Shown here: one piece after another, positions 33,658 through 42,645 of the stretch
How the letters are laid out: each line of letters starts with the position of its first letter
Numbering within the stretch: the stretch's first letter is position 1
Origin: Geodermatophilus arenarius
GTDB lineage: Bacteria; Actinomycetota; Actinomycetes; Mycobacteriales; Geodermatophilaceae
NCBI RefSeq assembly: GCF_042654585.1
Contig: NZ_JBHSGR010000014.1
Coordinates: 1-64,000 of the forward strand
Direction: 5' to 3'
DNA: 64,000 nt
Translations under genes and position numbers: made by a program
Notes under the pieces: generated by a model
The model's database searches: none
The model's input: the letters and a program-made list of their open reading frames with translations, nothing else
What the model was told of the DNA's origin: nothing

Positions 33658-34485
33658 GTGGATCCCTACGGTGGCTTCGAGCCACGTGTGGGCCAGATCA
33701 GAGCGCTGCGCACCTTCCGGATCGGTCCGGACGGTGCCCTCTACCCGCTGTTCTCCACCGACCCCTGGCACGACGGCGCCAACGAGGCGCGCTGCCTGAA
33801 CGGGGACCGCCCGCCGCACCCCAGCCCTGCTCCGGACTGCACGTGCGGCTTCTACGCCTTCGGCGCGGAGCAGTGGGCCGGTGACCAGCCGCGCAGCCGC
33901 CACGTCCTCGCCGTGGTCTCCTGCTGGGGTCACGTCGTCGCGGGGACCCGTGGGCTGCGCGCCGAGTTCTGCCGGATCGAGGCGCTCTGGCTGTCGGGCG
34001 CCGTGCCGGTGGACCTCACCGCGCGGGTCCGGCGGAACCACCCCTCCGTGGCGGTCTACGAGGACCGGTCCCGGATGCTCGCCGAGCACCCGCCCACCGA
34101 ACTGGACTGCTACGAGCGGCCGGGCCGCGGAACCGGCCGCCCGGCGGGACGCCTGTGGTGGTCGGCCGCGATCGCGGCGGCCGTGCTGGGCGTCCTCCCC
34201 GCGGACTGGCTCGGGGGTGCCCGCAGCGCCGCGCTGCTGTCGGTGGTCCTGGGAACGGCCTTCGGGCTGGGCGTCCTGCCCCTCGCCCGGCGCGGTGTCG
34301 ACAGCGGAGGGTCCGGCCGGCGCCTGCTGTGCCTGGCGACCTCGGTGTGGCTCTTCGCCTCGTTCCTGGGTCCCCTCGGCGCGGTGTTCGTGCGGTTGCC
34401 CCTGCTGCAGGCGGCGTCGATCGCCGGCCTGCAGCACGTGTGCCTGCTCATCGAGGGCCGCCGCATACCGGACCGGATCCCCTGA
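33658..34485 (+). CDS. Membrane protein with an N-terminal Cys-containing domain
   Basis: 275 aa, GTG start with GGAG 9 bases upstream. The soluble N-terminal 150 residues hold VGQIRALRTFRIGPDGALYPLFS, EARCLNGD, PDCTCGFYAFGAEQW and HVLAVVSCWGHVVAGTRGLRAEFCRIEALW, with several Cys that could bind metal. Then come about four membrane helices (LWWSAAIAAAVLGVLPADW, SAALLSVVLGTAFGLGVLPL, RLLCLATSVWLFASFLGPLGAVF, LLQAASIAGLQHVCLLI). Family not recognised. Its start GTGGATCCCTACGGTGG repeats almost exactly at 33512. Confidence 0.75.
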   Translation: MDPYGGFEPRVGQIRALRTFRIGPDGALYPLFSTDPWHDGANEARCLNGDRPPHPSPAPDCTCGFYAFGAEQWAGDQPRSRHVLAVVSCWGHVVAGTRGLRAEFCRIEALWLSGAVPVDLTARVRRNHPSVAVYEDRSRMLAEHPPTELDCYERPGRGTGRPAGRLWWSAAIAAAVLGVLPADWLGGARSAALLSVVLGTAFGLGVLPLARRGVDSGGSGRRLLCLATSVWLFASFLGPLGAVFVRLPLLQAASIAGLQHVCLLIEGRRIPDRIP

Positions 34486-34558
34486 CCGCACGCCGCTCGC
34501 TCCGCTGGGCCGGGGCATCGGTCCCGGTCCCGGCGGGGGCCGCGTCGTCGCGGCGCCC

Positions 34559-35596
34559 TCACGCCCGCTGGTCGACGGGTCCCCGCGCGGCCGGGGGTGC
34601 CGGGGTCCGCGGCCGCGGTGCCGGCCCGGTCGTGACCGCCCCCGCCGCCGTCCGCAGGGCCTCCTCGGCCTCGGCGACGAGGCGGGCGACCAGCTCGCGG
34701 GCCGGGACGACGTCGTGGACGAGCTGGACCGACTGCCCCGCGAACGGCAGCAGGTCGTGGCCGCCGCCGGCCCGCACGCGGGCGCGCAGCTCGTGCCCCA
34801 CGCGCTCCGGGTCGACCGTCTCCGGCGCCCGCTCCAGCCGGGAGACCAGCTCGGTCCGCAGCGCCCGGGGCGCGTACGGCTGCCCGATCTGCGGGAGGGT
34901 GAACCGGGGCATCACCCGCTCGCTGTGCGGGACCTTGACCGCGTCGGTGGCGTCCGCGGCCACGATCCGGTCCTTCCACTCCTGGTCGACGCCCATCTCG
35001 GGAGTGGCGAGGAAGCGGGTGCCCAGGCTCGCCCCCTGCGCCCCGAGCGCGAGGGCGGCGGCCAGGCCCCGGCCGTCGGCGATGCCGCCGGCGGCGACCA
35101 CCGGCACGTCCCCGGCCAGGTCGACGACGGCCGGCACGAGGACCAGGCTGCCGACCCACCCGCCGTTGCCGCCGGCCTCCGTGCCCTGGGCGACCAGCAC
35201 GTCGGCACCGGCCTCCAGCGCGGCCTCCGCGGCCCGGACGTCGCCGACCGCCTGGATCCAGCGGATCCCGGCGTCGTGCGCACGCGCGACGAGGTCGGCG
35301 GGGACGCCCATGTGGAAGCTGATCGCCGCGGGGGCGAACTCGAGCGTGGCCGCGAACGCCTCGGGGTCGAACGGCCGCCCGGTGTGGTTGACCGCGAAGG
35401 GGCGGTCGGTGCCCTCCCGCACCCGCTGCCACTGCGCGCGCAGCTCCGACGGCCGGCGCAGCGCGGTGCCGAGGCTGCCGAGCGCCCCGGCCCGGCAGAC
35501 CTCCACCGCCAGCGCCGTCTCGTCCCAGGGCCCGAACGGCGCGACCACCACCGGCACGGCGATGTCGAGCAGGTCGCACAACCGGGTCCGCAGCAT
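34559..35596 (-). CDS. Nitronate monooxygenase family flavoprotein
   Basis: 345 aa, FMN-dependent TIM barrel of the nitronate monooxygenase/2-nitropropane dioxygenase and FabK-like family. PVVVAPFGPWDETALAVEVCRAGALGSLG opens the barrel. ADVLVAQGTEAGGNGGWVGSLVLVP and VPVVAAGGIADGRGLAAALALGAQGASLGTRFLAT form the FMN phosphate site. The C-terminal 30 residues are Pro/Ala-rich and probably disordered. Oxidises alkyl nitronates or a related substrate. Start ATG with GGAG 8 bases upstream. Confidence 0.88.
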   Translation of the reverse strand: MLRTRLCDLLDIAVPVVVAPFGPWDETALAVEVCRAGALGSLGTALRRPSELRAQWQRVREGTDRPFAVNHTGRPFDPEAFAATLEFAPAAISFHMGVPADLVARAHDAGIRWIQAVGDVRAAEAALEAGADVLVAQGTEAGGNGGWVGSLVLVPAVVDLAGDVPVVAAGGIADGRGLAAALALGAQGASLGTRFLATPEMGVDQEWKDRIVAADATDAVKVPHSERVMPRFTLPQIGQPYAPRALRTELVSRLERAPETVDPERVGHELRARVRAGGGHDLLPFAGQSVQLVHDVVPARELVARLVAEAEEALRTAAGAVTTGPAPRPRTPAPPAARGPVDQRA

Positions 35597-35784
35597 CGCG
35601 AGCTCCAGGAGGAGGGCGGGACACGGAGTGTGGCCCCCGGCGGCGTGCGGGGCCAGGGTGCCGGGCGCGCCGTCGCGGACGGCGTGCCGCGGGTGGTCGT
35701 CGCGCGGGGGCCGGGGCGGTGCGGCGGCCTGGTCGGGTGGGCGCCCGTGCTCCGTCGTCGCGGCGGACCGCGACGCCCGGACGG

Positions 35785-36966
35785 TCACCAGGTCGGCAGG
35801 CTGTCGGGGTACAGCAGCCTGACGATCCCGCCCCAGAGGTCGGTCGCGGGGACGGCCTCTCCGTCGGCCGCGTTCACCATCACCACCACGCTCGCCCCCT
35901 GCTCCGGCAGGTGGGAGACCACGTCGCTGTAGCCGAAGACCGAGCCGTTGTGGCCGACCCAGTCCCCGAGCCGGAGGACGCCGAGGCCGTACTGCACCCG
36001 GATGCCGCTCGAGGTGAGCGGCGTCCACTCCTGGCGCAGCCGGGCGGTCTCCGGGGTGAGGCCCGCCCCGGTCGCCAGCTGCTCGGCGTAGCGGAGCATG
36101 TCCGGCACGGTGGAGACGACCGCGCCGGCGGTGAACGGGACCTCGGGGTTGCTGTACGTCACGTCCCGGGGCTCCTCCGCGCCGGGGTCCGGCGGTGCCA
36201 GCTCGCTGTCGGTGTTCACGTAGCCGTGGGCGAACGGCTCCGGCAGGGCCGCGGTCGTGGGGTACGACGTCTCCGGGAGGCCGAGCTCCTCGATCACCGA
36301 GGTGGTCACCTGCTGTGCCGAGCGGCCGGTGACCCGCTCGAGGACCAGCCCGAGCAGCACGTACTCCGAGTTGGAGTACACGGTCGCCTCGCCCGGTGGG
36401 GTGGCCTCGCCGGCGTGCGCGCGGATGATCTCGAGCGCGTCGTAGGGGGACCACCCCGGCAGGAGCGGATCGGCGGCGTACCGCGCCAGGAAGTCCTCGT
36501 CCGCGACGAAGTCGTACACACCGGCGCGCATGCCCAGGAGGTCCCGGATGGTGATCTCGTCCCCGTGGGGGATGTCGGGGACGTACTCGTCCAGGCGGTC
36601 GTCGAGGGACAGCCGCCCCTGGTCGACCAGGCGCAGCACCGCCTGGGCGGTGAGGGTCTTGGTGACGCTGGCGATGCGGTAGTGCACGTCGGTGGTCATC
36701 GGGGTCCCCGTGGTGTCCGCGGTCCCGTAGGCCTGCAGGTAGCTCCCACGGGCCGGGTCGGAGATGCCGACCACCGCGCCGGTGACGCCGTCGGTCAGCG
36801 CGGCCCGCGCCAGTTCGTCGATCCGTGCGGCGAGGTCCGGGTCGAGGGTCGCGGCCGGGGCGGGAGCGGACCCCGCCGGGTGCTCGGGGGTGGCGGTGAA
36901 GCCGGTCGTCCCGGCCCCGGCGAGCAGGGCGAGGGCGAGGGCGGCGGGTCGCATCCATCGGCGCAC
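35785..36966 (-). CDS. Secreted serine hydrolase (beta-lactamase class C / DD-peptidase fold)
   Basis: 393 aa. Signal peptide MRRWMRPAALALALLAGAGTTGF, probably cleaved near residue 24. Active-site S-x-x-K is S100-V-T-K103 (YRIASVTKTLTAQ). The Tyr motif is YSN in VYSNSEYVLLG, and the third motif is HNG (VGHNGSVFGYS). It may be a DD-carboxypeptidase, esterase or D-amino-peptide hydrolase; resistance function is not implied. Tandem with a second such gene 85 bp upstream, same strand. Confidence 0.9.
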   Translation of the reverse strand: MRRWMRPAALALALLAGAGTTGFTATPEHPAGSAPAPAATLDPDLAARIDELARAALTDGVTGAVVGISDPARGSYLQAYGTADTTGTPMTTDVHYRIASVTKTLTAQAVLRLVDQGRLSLDDRLDEYVPDIPHGDEITIRDLLGMRAGVYDFVADEDFLARYAADPLLPGWSPYDALEIIRAHAGEATPPGEATVYSNSEYVLLGLVLERVTGRSAQQVTTSVIEELGLPETSYPTTAALPEPFAHGYVNTDSELAPPDPGAEEPRDVTYSNPEVPFTAGAVVSTVPDMLRYAEQLATGAGLTPETARLRQEWTPLTSSGIRVQYGLGVLRLGDWVGHNGSVFGYSDVVSHLPEQGASVVVMVNAADGEAVPATDLWGGIVRLLYPDSLPTW

Positions 36967-37051
36967 GAGGAACAGCTCCTCCCGTGGAGGGGACGGGGTG
37001 GGGTCCCGGGGCCGGGCCCCGTCGTGGGGACCCGGCCGGCCGGGGTGCCGG

Positions 37052-38302
37052 TCAGCCGGCGTAGAGCTCGTCGATCACCGTCCTGGCGAGCTCGACGGCC
37101 GGGCCCTCGCCGTCGGGTGCGGGGGCGGTGGAGGTCCAGGTGACGACGGTGATGTCCCGCACCGGGTCGTGGCCCATGAAGGAGTTGGTCCCGGGGAGCT
37201 CACCGGTGTGCCCGTACACGGGCCCGAAGCGGGCCAGGCCGAGCCCGTAGCCGGGGCTCGCCGGGTCGTCCGGGTCCACCGGCTGGACGCTGGCGATCCG
37301 CTCCTGCTGCAGCCGCGGGCTGAGCAGGCACCCGTCGACCAGTTCCTCCACGTAGTCGGCGAGGTCCTCCGCGGTGGAGATCCCGGCGCCCGCGGTCCAC
37401 CCCCAGGAGGGGTTGGTGTCGGTGACGTCCATCGGCTCCAGGGTCCCGGCGGTGGCCGCGGCCTGGACCTCGGGTGGGAGCACGAGGCTGTCGATCGTCT
37501 CCACGTTCGTGCCGAAGGTGTACATCCGCGGGTGCGGCTCGGGGATCGACGCGTCGGTCCGGGCCGGGAAGGAGGTCTCGTCCAGCCCCAGCGGGTCGAA
37601 GATCCGGTCCTGGAAGGCCTGCTCCACCGGGACCCCGGTGAGCTGCTCGATGATCAGGCCCAGCAGCACGGTGTTGGTGTTCGAGTACAGGAACCCCTCG
37701 CCCGGGGGGAAGGCGGGCGGCTCGGCGAGGCCGATGGCGAGCAGCTCCTCCGGGTCCCACACCCGGCCGGGGTTGCTGTCCATCTGCTCGTTCAGCGTGA
37801 GGTCGGTGGTGTAGTTGGCCAGGCCGCTGGTCATGTCGAGCAACTGGGCGATGGTGATGTCCTCCCCGTTGGGCACGTCGGGGCGGTACCGCGACACCGG
37901 GTCGTCCAGGCCGATCCTGCCCTCGTCGACCAGCTGCAGGACCACCGTGGCGGTCCAGGTCTTGGTGTTGCTGCCGATCCGGACGTGGTCGGCGAGCGAG
38001 ACCGGCTCGGTGCCGTGCCAGGTCCGGGTGCCCGTCGTGGTGGCCCAGTCGCCCAGCTCGGGGGACCGCACCAGGACGACGGCGCCGGTGACCGCCAGGT
38101 CCCGCACGATCCGGTCGAGTTCGGGCTGCACGGCCACGGCGTACGCCGGGACCCCCGACGACGCCGTCGCGTTCCCGGGCGACGCGTGCGCCGGGGCGGG
38201 GGCCACGACCAGCAGCGCGGCCGCCGTGGCCGCGATCGAGGCGGTCAGCGAGCCGGCCGACCGGGGACGACGCGACCCGCACGAGCGCTCTGCAGCTGTC
38301 AT
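37052..38302 (-). CDS. Secreted serine hydrolase, paralogue of its neighbour
   Basis: 416 aa from an ATG at 38302, with a signal peptide (SLTASIAATAAALLVVAPAPAHA, cleavage near residue 40). S-x-x-K is S111-N-T-K114 (RIGSNTKTWTATV). The Tyr motif is YSN (LYSNTNTVLLG), and the third motif HTG (YGHTGELPGTNS). Same build as the neighbouring hydrolase, which it precedes, so the pair likely arose by duplication. Divergent from the two-component operon across 175 bp that holds twin palindromes, so it could share that regulation. Confidence 0.9.
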   Translation of the reverse strand: MTAAERSCGSRRPRSAGSLTASIAATAAALLVVAPAPAHASPGNATASSGVPAYAVAVQPELDRIVRDLAVTGAVVLVRSPELGDWATTTGTRTWHGTEPVSLADHVRIGSNTKTWTATVVLQLVDEGRIGLDDPVSRYRPDVPNGEDITIAQLLDMTSGLANYTTDLTLNEQMDSNPGRVWDPEELLAIGLAEPPAFPPGEGFLYSNTNTVLLGLIIEQLTGVPVEQAFQDRIFDPLGLDETSFPARTDASIPEPHPRMYTFGTNVETIDSLVLPPEVQAAATAGTLEPMDVTDTNPSWGWTAGAGISTAEDLADYVEELVDGCLLSPRLQQERIASVQPVDPDDPASPGYGLGLARFGPVYGHTGELPGTNSFMGHDPVRDITVVTWTSTAPAPDGEGPAVELARTVIDELYAG

Positions 38303-38428
38303 GGTCGACCTTCCGAGGGGAGCCGGTCCGGGGGCGTAGCCGACCCTGGCGAGGTCGCGACCGCCGGCCAATGGACCGGGGTGGCCCGCTCACCTGGACC
38401 TGGGTACAGGGTCCGGCGGGAGTCGTGG

Positions 38429-38478
38429 CCGGTGCGACGCCGCACCGGGCGCACGTCGCCGGTGCCATGCTGCACCGG
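38429..38478. promoter_or_regulatory. Twin operators CCGGTGC-N6-GCACCGG
   Basis: Two perfect 20-bp inverted repeats with the same arms, CCGGTGC-N6-GCACCGG, at 38429-38448 and 38459-38478, exactly 30 bp apart (about three helical turns). The second ends at the first base of the sensor kinase GTG, and its spacer CATGCT would be a -10 element 6 bases before a leaderless start. The layout fits autorepression of the two-component operon. Confidence 0.7.
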
Positions 38479-40235
38479 TGGCGCATCGGGGCGGTGTCCG
38501 GTCGCCGCTGGCCCGGGCGCTGATGGTGGGCCTCGCGCTGATCGGCGCGTCCGGTGCCGTCGTCGCCGGCGTCGAGATCGCCCTGTTCGCCGACCGGGGT
38601 GGCGCCGGGTGGTGGCTGCTCGCCCTGTTCCCGGCCGGGGGGCTCGTCCACCTGGCCGCGGGGCTCGAGGCGTGGCGCCGCCGGCCGAGCAACCGGACCG
38701 GCCCGATCATGGTCATCGGGGCTCTCTCGTGGTTCGTGGCCGCCCTCGCCAACACCGGGACACCCGTCCTGGTGGCGGTCGGTGTCGTGCTCGCCACCAC
38801 CCCGCTCGCCGTGACCGTCTGGCTGCTGCACGCCTTCCCGTCCGGCCGCCTCCGCTCGCGCACCTCCCGCCTGACGGTGGTGGGGGCCTTCGGGGTGTCC
38901 CTCGTCCTGCAGGTCCCGACCTACCTCTTCGACGCGGGTGCCAGCCCGGGCGGCGTGCTCTCCGTCGGCCACCGGGTGGACCTGCTCTCCGCCGGGACCT
39001 GGCTCCAGCGGGCCGCCGGGATGGTCGTCATGCTCATGACGGCGGGTGTGCTCGCCGGGCGGCTGCGGACCGCGACGCCCGGCCAACGGAGGGTCCTGCT
39101 GCCGCTGTACGCCTACGGGATCCTGGCCGTCCTGGCGACGCCGCTGGGTCCTCTCCTGGGTCCGTCCGCCGGTCTCTCGCCCGTGCAGGTGGTCGGGCTC
39201 CAGATCGGACTGCTCGCCGGGGTGCCCGTCGCCCTCGCGGCGGCGGTGCTGCGCGGGGGGTTCGCGAGGACCGCCGAGATCCAGGAGCTCGGTGCCTGGG
39301 TGGCCTCGCCCGCCGCCACCCCGGAGCGGCTCGCCGAGGCCCTCGGGCGGGTCCTCGGGGACCCGTCGCTGCAGGTCGTCTACGCCTCGCGCGACGGGCG
39401 CACGCTCGTGGACGGGAGCGGCGCACCGTTCGACGCGTCGGCGCTGGGCGAGCACCGCGACCTGGTCGACATCGAGCTCGGGTCGCGACGGATCGGCGCC
39501 GTCGTCTACGACACGACGGTGGTCGACGACGCCGAGCTGGTCCGCGGGGCGGGGCAGGTGGCCGCCCTCGCCATCGACCACGACCGGCTGACGGCCGAGC
39601 TGCGGGCCAGCCACGCCGACCTCCGGCGGTCGCGCGCCCGCCTCGTCGAGGCCGGCGACCGGGCGCGGCAGCGCATCGCCCAGGACCTGCACGACGGTCT
39701 GCAGGTGGAGCTCGTCCTGCTCGCCCTGGAGGCACAGCAGCTGGCGCACGTCGACGGGGCGGCCGATCTCCCCGGCGCGGCGACGCGCCTCCGTGTCGGC
39801 ATCGACGGTGCCGCCCGGCACCTCCGGGGGATCGTGCACGCCCTGATGCCGGCCGCCCTCGTCGAGCGGGGCCTGACCGCGGCGATCGAGGACCTGGTCG
39901 ACCGCGTGCCGCTGCCCACCCGGCTGGCGGTGGCCGAGGTCGACGGGCGCCTGCCGGCGACGGTCGAGAGGACGGCCTACTTCGTGGTCGCGGAGGCGCT
40001 GACGAACGCGGTCAAGCACGCCGCGGCCGCCACCCTGACCGTGACGCTCGAGCACGCGCCGGCGCGGCTCGTCATCGGCGTGACCGACGACGGCGTCGGC
40101 GGTGCGACCCAGGAGGGTGGGGTGGGGCTGCGCGGCCTCGCCGACCGTGTCGACGCCCTCGGTGGCCGGTTCACCGTCGACAGCCCGGCCGGCGGGGGCA
40201 CCCGGCTGCTGGTGGAGCTGCCGTGCGGGTCGTGA
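38478..40235 (+). CDS. Sensor histidine kinase (HisKA_3 type)
   Basis: 585 aa. The N-terminal 230 residues hold several membrane helices (ARALMVGLALIGASGAVVAGV, WWLLALFPAGGLVHLAAGL, MVVMLMTAGVLAG, GLQIGLLAGVPVALAAAVL). A GAF-like region follows. The dimerisation helix RARQRIAQDLHDGLQVELVLLAL holds the phospho-acceptor His near 405. The ATPase domain has VVAEALTNAVKHAAA and IGVTDDGVGGATQEGGVGLRGLADRV. The GTG at 38478 is taken as a leaderless start; ATG 38523 is an alternative. The response regulator start overlaps its end by 13 bp. Confidence 0.92.
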   Translation: MAHRGGVRSPLARALMVGLALIGASGAVVAGVEIALFADRGGAGWWLLALFPAGGLVHLAAGLEAWRRRPSNRTGPIMVIGALSWFVAALANTGTPVLVAVGVVLATTPLAVTVWLLHAFPSGRLRSRTSRLTVVGAFGVSLVLQVPTYLFDAGASPGGVLSVGHRVDLLSAGTWLQRAAGMVVMLMTAGVLAGRLRTATPGQRRVLLPLYAYGILAVLATPLGPLLGPSAGLSPVQVVGLQIGLLAGVPVALAAAVLRGGFARTAEIQELGAWVASPAATPERLAEALGRVLGDPSLQVVYASRDGRTLVDGSGAPFDASALGEHRDLVDIELGSRRIGAVVYDTTVVDDAELVRGAGQVAALAIDHDRLTAELRASHADLRRSRARLVEAGDRARQRIAQDLHDGLQVELVLLALEAQQLAHVDGAADLPGAATRLRVGIDGAARHLRGIVHALMPAALVERGLTAAIEDLVDRVPLPTRLAVAEVDGRLPATVERTAYFVVAEALTNAVKHAAAATLTVTLEHAPARLVIGVTDDGVGGATQEGGVGLRGLADRVDALGGRFTVDSPAGGGTRLLVELPCGS

Positions 40236-40870
40236 TCGGCGAGGACGAGGCGCTGTTGCGCACCGGGCTCACGCACGTGCTGCAGGCGGCCGGGTTCGAC
40301 GTCGTCGCCGCGGTCGGGGACGCCCACGAGCTGGTCCGCAGCACGGAGGAGCACGCTCCCGACGTCGTCGTCACCGACATCCGGATGCCCCCCGACCGCA
40401 AGGACGCGGGCCTGCGCGCGGCGGTGAGGATCCGCCGGGAGCACCCCGGGACCGCCGTCCTCGTGCTGTCGCAGCACCTCCAGCGCGCCTACGCCGTCGA
40501 GCTGCTGGGCGACCGCTCGTCGGGCGTCGGCTACCTCCTCAAGCAGCGGATCGCCGACGTCGACACGTTCACCGACGACATCCGCCGCATCGCTGCCGGC
40601 GGCACCGTCCTCGACCCCGAGGTCGTGAGCCTCATGGTCGCCCGCGCCAGGGGGCACCACGGTGCGCTCGACCGGTTGACCCCCCGCCAGCAGCAGGTGC
40701 TCGCCCTGATGTCCGAGGGGCGGACCAACGCGTCGATCGCCCGGACCCTGTCCGTCACCGAACGGGCGGTCGTGCAGCACACGTCCCACATCTACGACGA
40801 GCTCGGCCTGGCGCCCAGCGACGACGACCACCGCCGGGTGCTGGCGGTGATCCGCTACCTCTCGTCGTGA
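40223..40870 (+). CDS. NarL/FixJ-type response regulator
   Basis: 215 aa. Receiver domain MRVVIGEDEALLRTGLTHVLQAAGFDVV, phospho-acceptor Asp near 52 (VVVTDIRMPPDRKDAG), Lys in GYLLKQRIADVD. LuxR-type HTH: RLTPRQQQVLALMSEGRTNASIARTLSVTERAVVQHTSHIYDELGL. GTG start inside the kinase gene, so production is coupled. It is the natural candidate to bind the twin operators upstream of the operon. The final stretch SDDDHRRVLAVIRYL is usual for this subclass. Confidence 0.93.
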   Translation: MRVVIGEDEALLRTGLTHVLQAAGFDVVAAVGDAHELVRSTEEHAPDVVVTDIRMPPDRKDAGLRAAVRIRREHPGTAVLVLSQHLQRAYAVELLGDRSSGVGYLLKQRIADVDTFTDDIRRIAAGGTVLDPEVVSLMVARARGHHGALDRLTPRQQQVLALMSEGRTNASIARTLSVTERAVVQHTSHIYDELGLAPSDDDHRRVLAVIRYLSS

Positions 40871-40919
40871 GGGGCCCACCGACGAGCGCCGTCGGGGGCT
40901 CGCTGACAGGGTGGGCGAC

Positions 40920-41831
40920 ATGGCCCCCGTCTCTCCCGTCGTCGTGGTGACCGGTGCGAACGGCCTGGTGGGCACCGCGGTGTGCAGGGCGCTCGTCGAG
41001 CGGTCGGCGCGGGTGCGCGCCGTGGTCCGCCGCGCCGGCGGCGCGCCCGCGCTCGACGGGGTCACCGAGCACGTCGGCGACTTCGCCGACGAGTCCCTCG
41101 CCCGCGCGGTGACCCGGGGCGCCGACGCGGTCGTCACGACGGTCCACCCGATGGGCTCGCCGCGGGAGGTCCAGCACCGGGTCGGCGTCGAGGGCACGGC
41201 GGTCCTCGCCCGGGCCGCCCGCGACTCCGGCGTCGCCCGGCTGGTGCACCTCTCCACGGCGGGGGTCTACGACCGCTCGGCCGGCGTCGGGGACATCGCC
41301 GAGGACGGCCCCCTCCTGCCCGAGGGCAGCGGCGACTACCCCGACACCAAGAACGCCGCCGACGCCGCGCTGGCACAGGTCGGCGGGCTCACGACCGTGC
41401 TGGTCCGCCCGCCGGCGGTCCTGGGCACCGGCGAGACCTCGGTGTGGAACACGCTGCGACCGCGGGGGATCCGCGACGGCGGGGACCGCCGGGCCGACCC
41501 GTCGCAGACCTGGCCCTGGGTGCACGTCGAGGACCTGGCGGCCTTCGTCGCGGACGTCGCCACCGGTGCCGTCGCGACGTCCGACGACCCGGAGCGGGGC
41601 CCCGTGGCCGGCGGCACGACCCCGGTCATCGTCGCCGGTGAGCCCGCGACGTGGCGGGACTACCTCGGCGCGGTGACCGACGCGCTGGGCGTCGCCCCGG
41701 AGTGGACCGACGAGCCGGTGTGGACCGGGCAGCTGCTCACCGACCGCGCGCGGAGGTGGGGCTGGGTGCCCCGGGTCGGCCTCGCGCAGGCCCTGGAGGA
41801 GCTGCGGCGGGGCCTGACGCCGCGCGGGTGA
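40920..41831 (+). CDS. NAD(P)-dependent epimerase/dehydratase-like oxidoreductase
   Basis: 303 aa, extended-SDR/NmrA-like Rossmann fold. VVVVTGANGLVGTAVCRALVERS is the dinucleotide site. ADAVVTTVHPMGS replaces the usual strand 4. VHLSTAGVYDRSAGVG gives Ser and Tyr candidates; the Y-x-x-x-K pair is Y-P-D-T-K in GDYPDTKNAADAAL. C-terminal VHVEDLAAFVADVATG is typical. ATG at 40920; an in-frame GTG at 40911 is possible. Its stop lies 3 bp from that of the convergent MerR gene. Substrate unknown. Confidence 0.85.
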   Translation: MAPVSPVVVVTGANGLVGTAVCRALVERSARVRAVVRRAGGAPALDGVTEHVGDFADESLARAVTRGADAVVTTVHPMGSPREVQHRVGVEGTAVLARAARDSGVARLVHLSTAGVYDRSAGVGDIAEDGPLLPEGSGDYPDTKNAADAALAQVGGLTTVLVRPPAVLGTGETSVWNTLRPRGIRDGGDRRADPSQTWPWVHVEDLAAFVADVATGAVATSDDPERGPVAGGTTPVIVAGEPATWRDYLGAVTDALGVAPEWTDEPVWTGQLLTDRARRWGWVPRVGLAQALEELRRGLTPRG

Positions 41832-41834
41832 CCG

Positions 41835-42632
41835 TCAGCGCGCGGCCACGCGGAAGACCGGCCAGCCGATCTCGGTCCGCCAGGCCGACGGGTCGGGGGT
41901 GTCGCGCGGGCCGGCCAGGTAGGTCTCCCGCACCGGCCCGGCCACCGCGAGGGCGTTGGCCACCACCCAGGTCCCCAGCTCGCCGTAGGTGACGTCGATG
42001 TCGTGGTGCTCGCCGACGTGGGTGGTGACGGCCAGCTCGACGGCCGGCAGGGTCACCGGGTGCACGCGGCCGCTGCTCGGCGGCCGGGCCGTCGGCCGGT
42101 ACACGAGCGCGTGCCCGCGGCCGGCCTCGAAGAGCGCGTTGTCGTACAGCCCTCCGGGGACGCCGGTCGGCTCGCCGACCACGGCGTCCAGCTCGGCCGT
42201 GGCGCCGGCGTACCAGGGGAGGAGCTGGTCGTGCGTCACGTCGTCCTCGACCGCGGCCACGGTCGTGGCCGGCACCGCGCGCACCTCGACGTCGAGCGGG
42301 GCCGGCTCCGGTCGCAGCAGCCGGCGCAGCGACGCCACCGCGGCCCGGGTGCGGTCCAGTTCGGACTCCAGCCGCTGCAGGTGCTCGGAGACCAGCGCGG
42401 CACGGGCGCCCGGGTCGGGGGAGCGCAGGATGCGCTGGACGTCGGACAGGGGGACGTCGAGCTCGCGCAGGCGGTGGACGACCTGGGCGGTCGGGATCTG
42501 GTCCGCGCTGTAGTAGCGGTAGCCGGTGGCCTCGTCCACGGTCGCCGGCTCGAGCAGGCCCGCGTCGTGGTACCGGCGCAGGGTGCGCACGCTGAGGTGG
42601 GTCAGCCGGGAGAACTCGCCGATCGCCAGCAC
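41835..42632 (-). CDS. MerR family regulator with GyrI-like effector domain
   Basis: 265 aa. N-terminal HTH: VLAIGEFSRLTHLSVRTLRRYHDAGLLEPATVDEATGYRYYSADQIPTAQVVHRLRELDVPLSDV. A coiled-coil dimer helix (ARAALVSEHLQRLESELDRTRAAVASLRRLL) follows. The C-terminal 150 residues look like a GyrI/SOUL-type small-molecule-binding domain (VPATTVAAVEDDVTHDQLLPWYAGATAELDAVV, LAVTTHVGEHHDIDVTYGELGTWVV), suggesting a drug-like ligand. GTG start at 42632 fits the family; another GTG at 42647 lies within an operator. Divergent from the SnoaL-like gene. Confidence 0.9.
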   Translation of the reverse strand: MLAIGEFSRLTHLSVRTLRRYHDAGLLEPATVDEATGYRYYSADQIPTAQVVHRLRELDVPLSDVQRILRSPDPGARAALVSEHLQRLESELDRTRAAVASLRRLLRPEPAPLDVEVRAVPATTVAAVEDDVTHDQLLPWYAGATAELDAVVGEPTGVPGGLYDNALFEAGRGHALVYRPTARPPSSGRVHPVTLPAVELAVTTHVGEHHDIDVTYGELGTWVVANALAVAGPVRETYLAGPRDTPDPSAWRTEIGWPVFRVAAR

Positions 42633-42645
42633 CGGAGCACTGTGC

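Noticed and set aside
35785..38302. Serine hydrolases as beta-lactam resistance genes
   Set aside because: The S-x-x-K/Y-x-N/H-x-G pattern is shared by esterases and peptidases, and nothing in the context supports a resistance function.
36764..40222. Upstream part of the open frame that ends as the response regulator
   Set aside because: It runs antisense to a serine hydrolase and out of frame through the kinase. Only the segment from GTG 40223 has receiver and HTH motifs.
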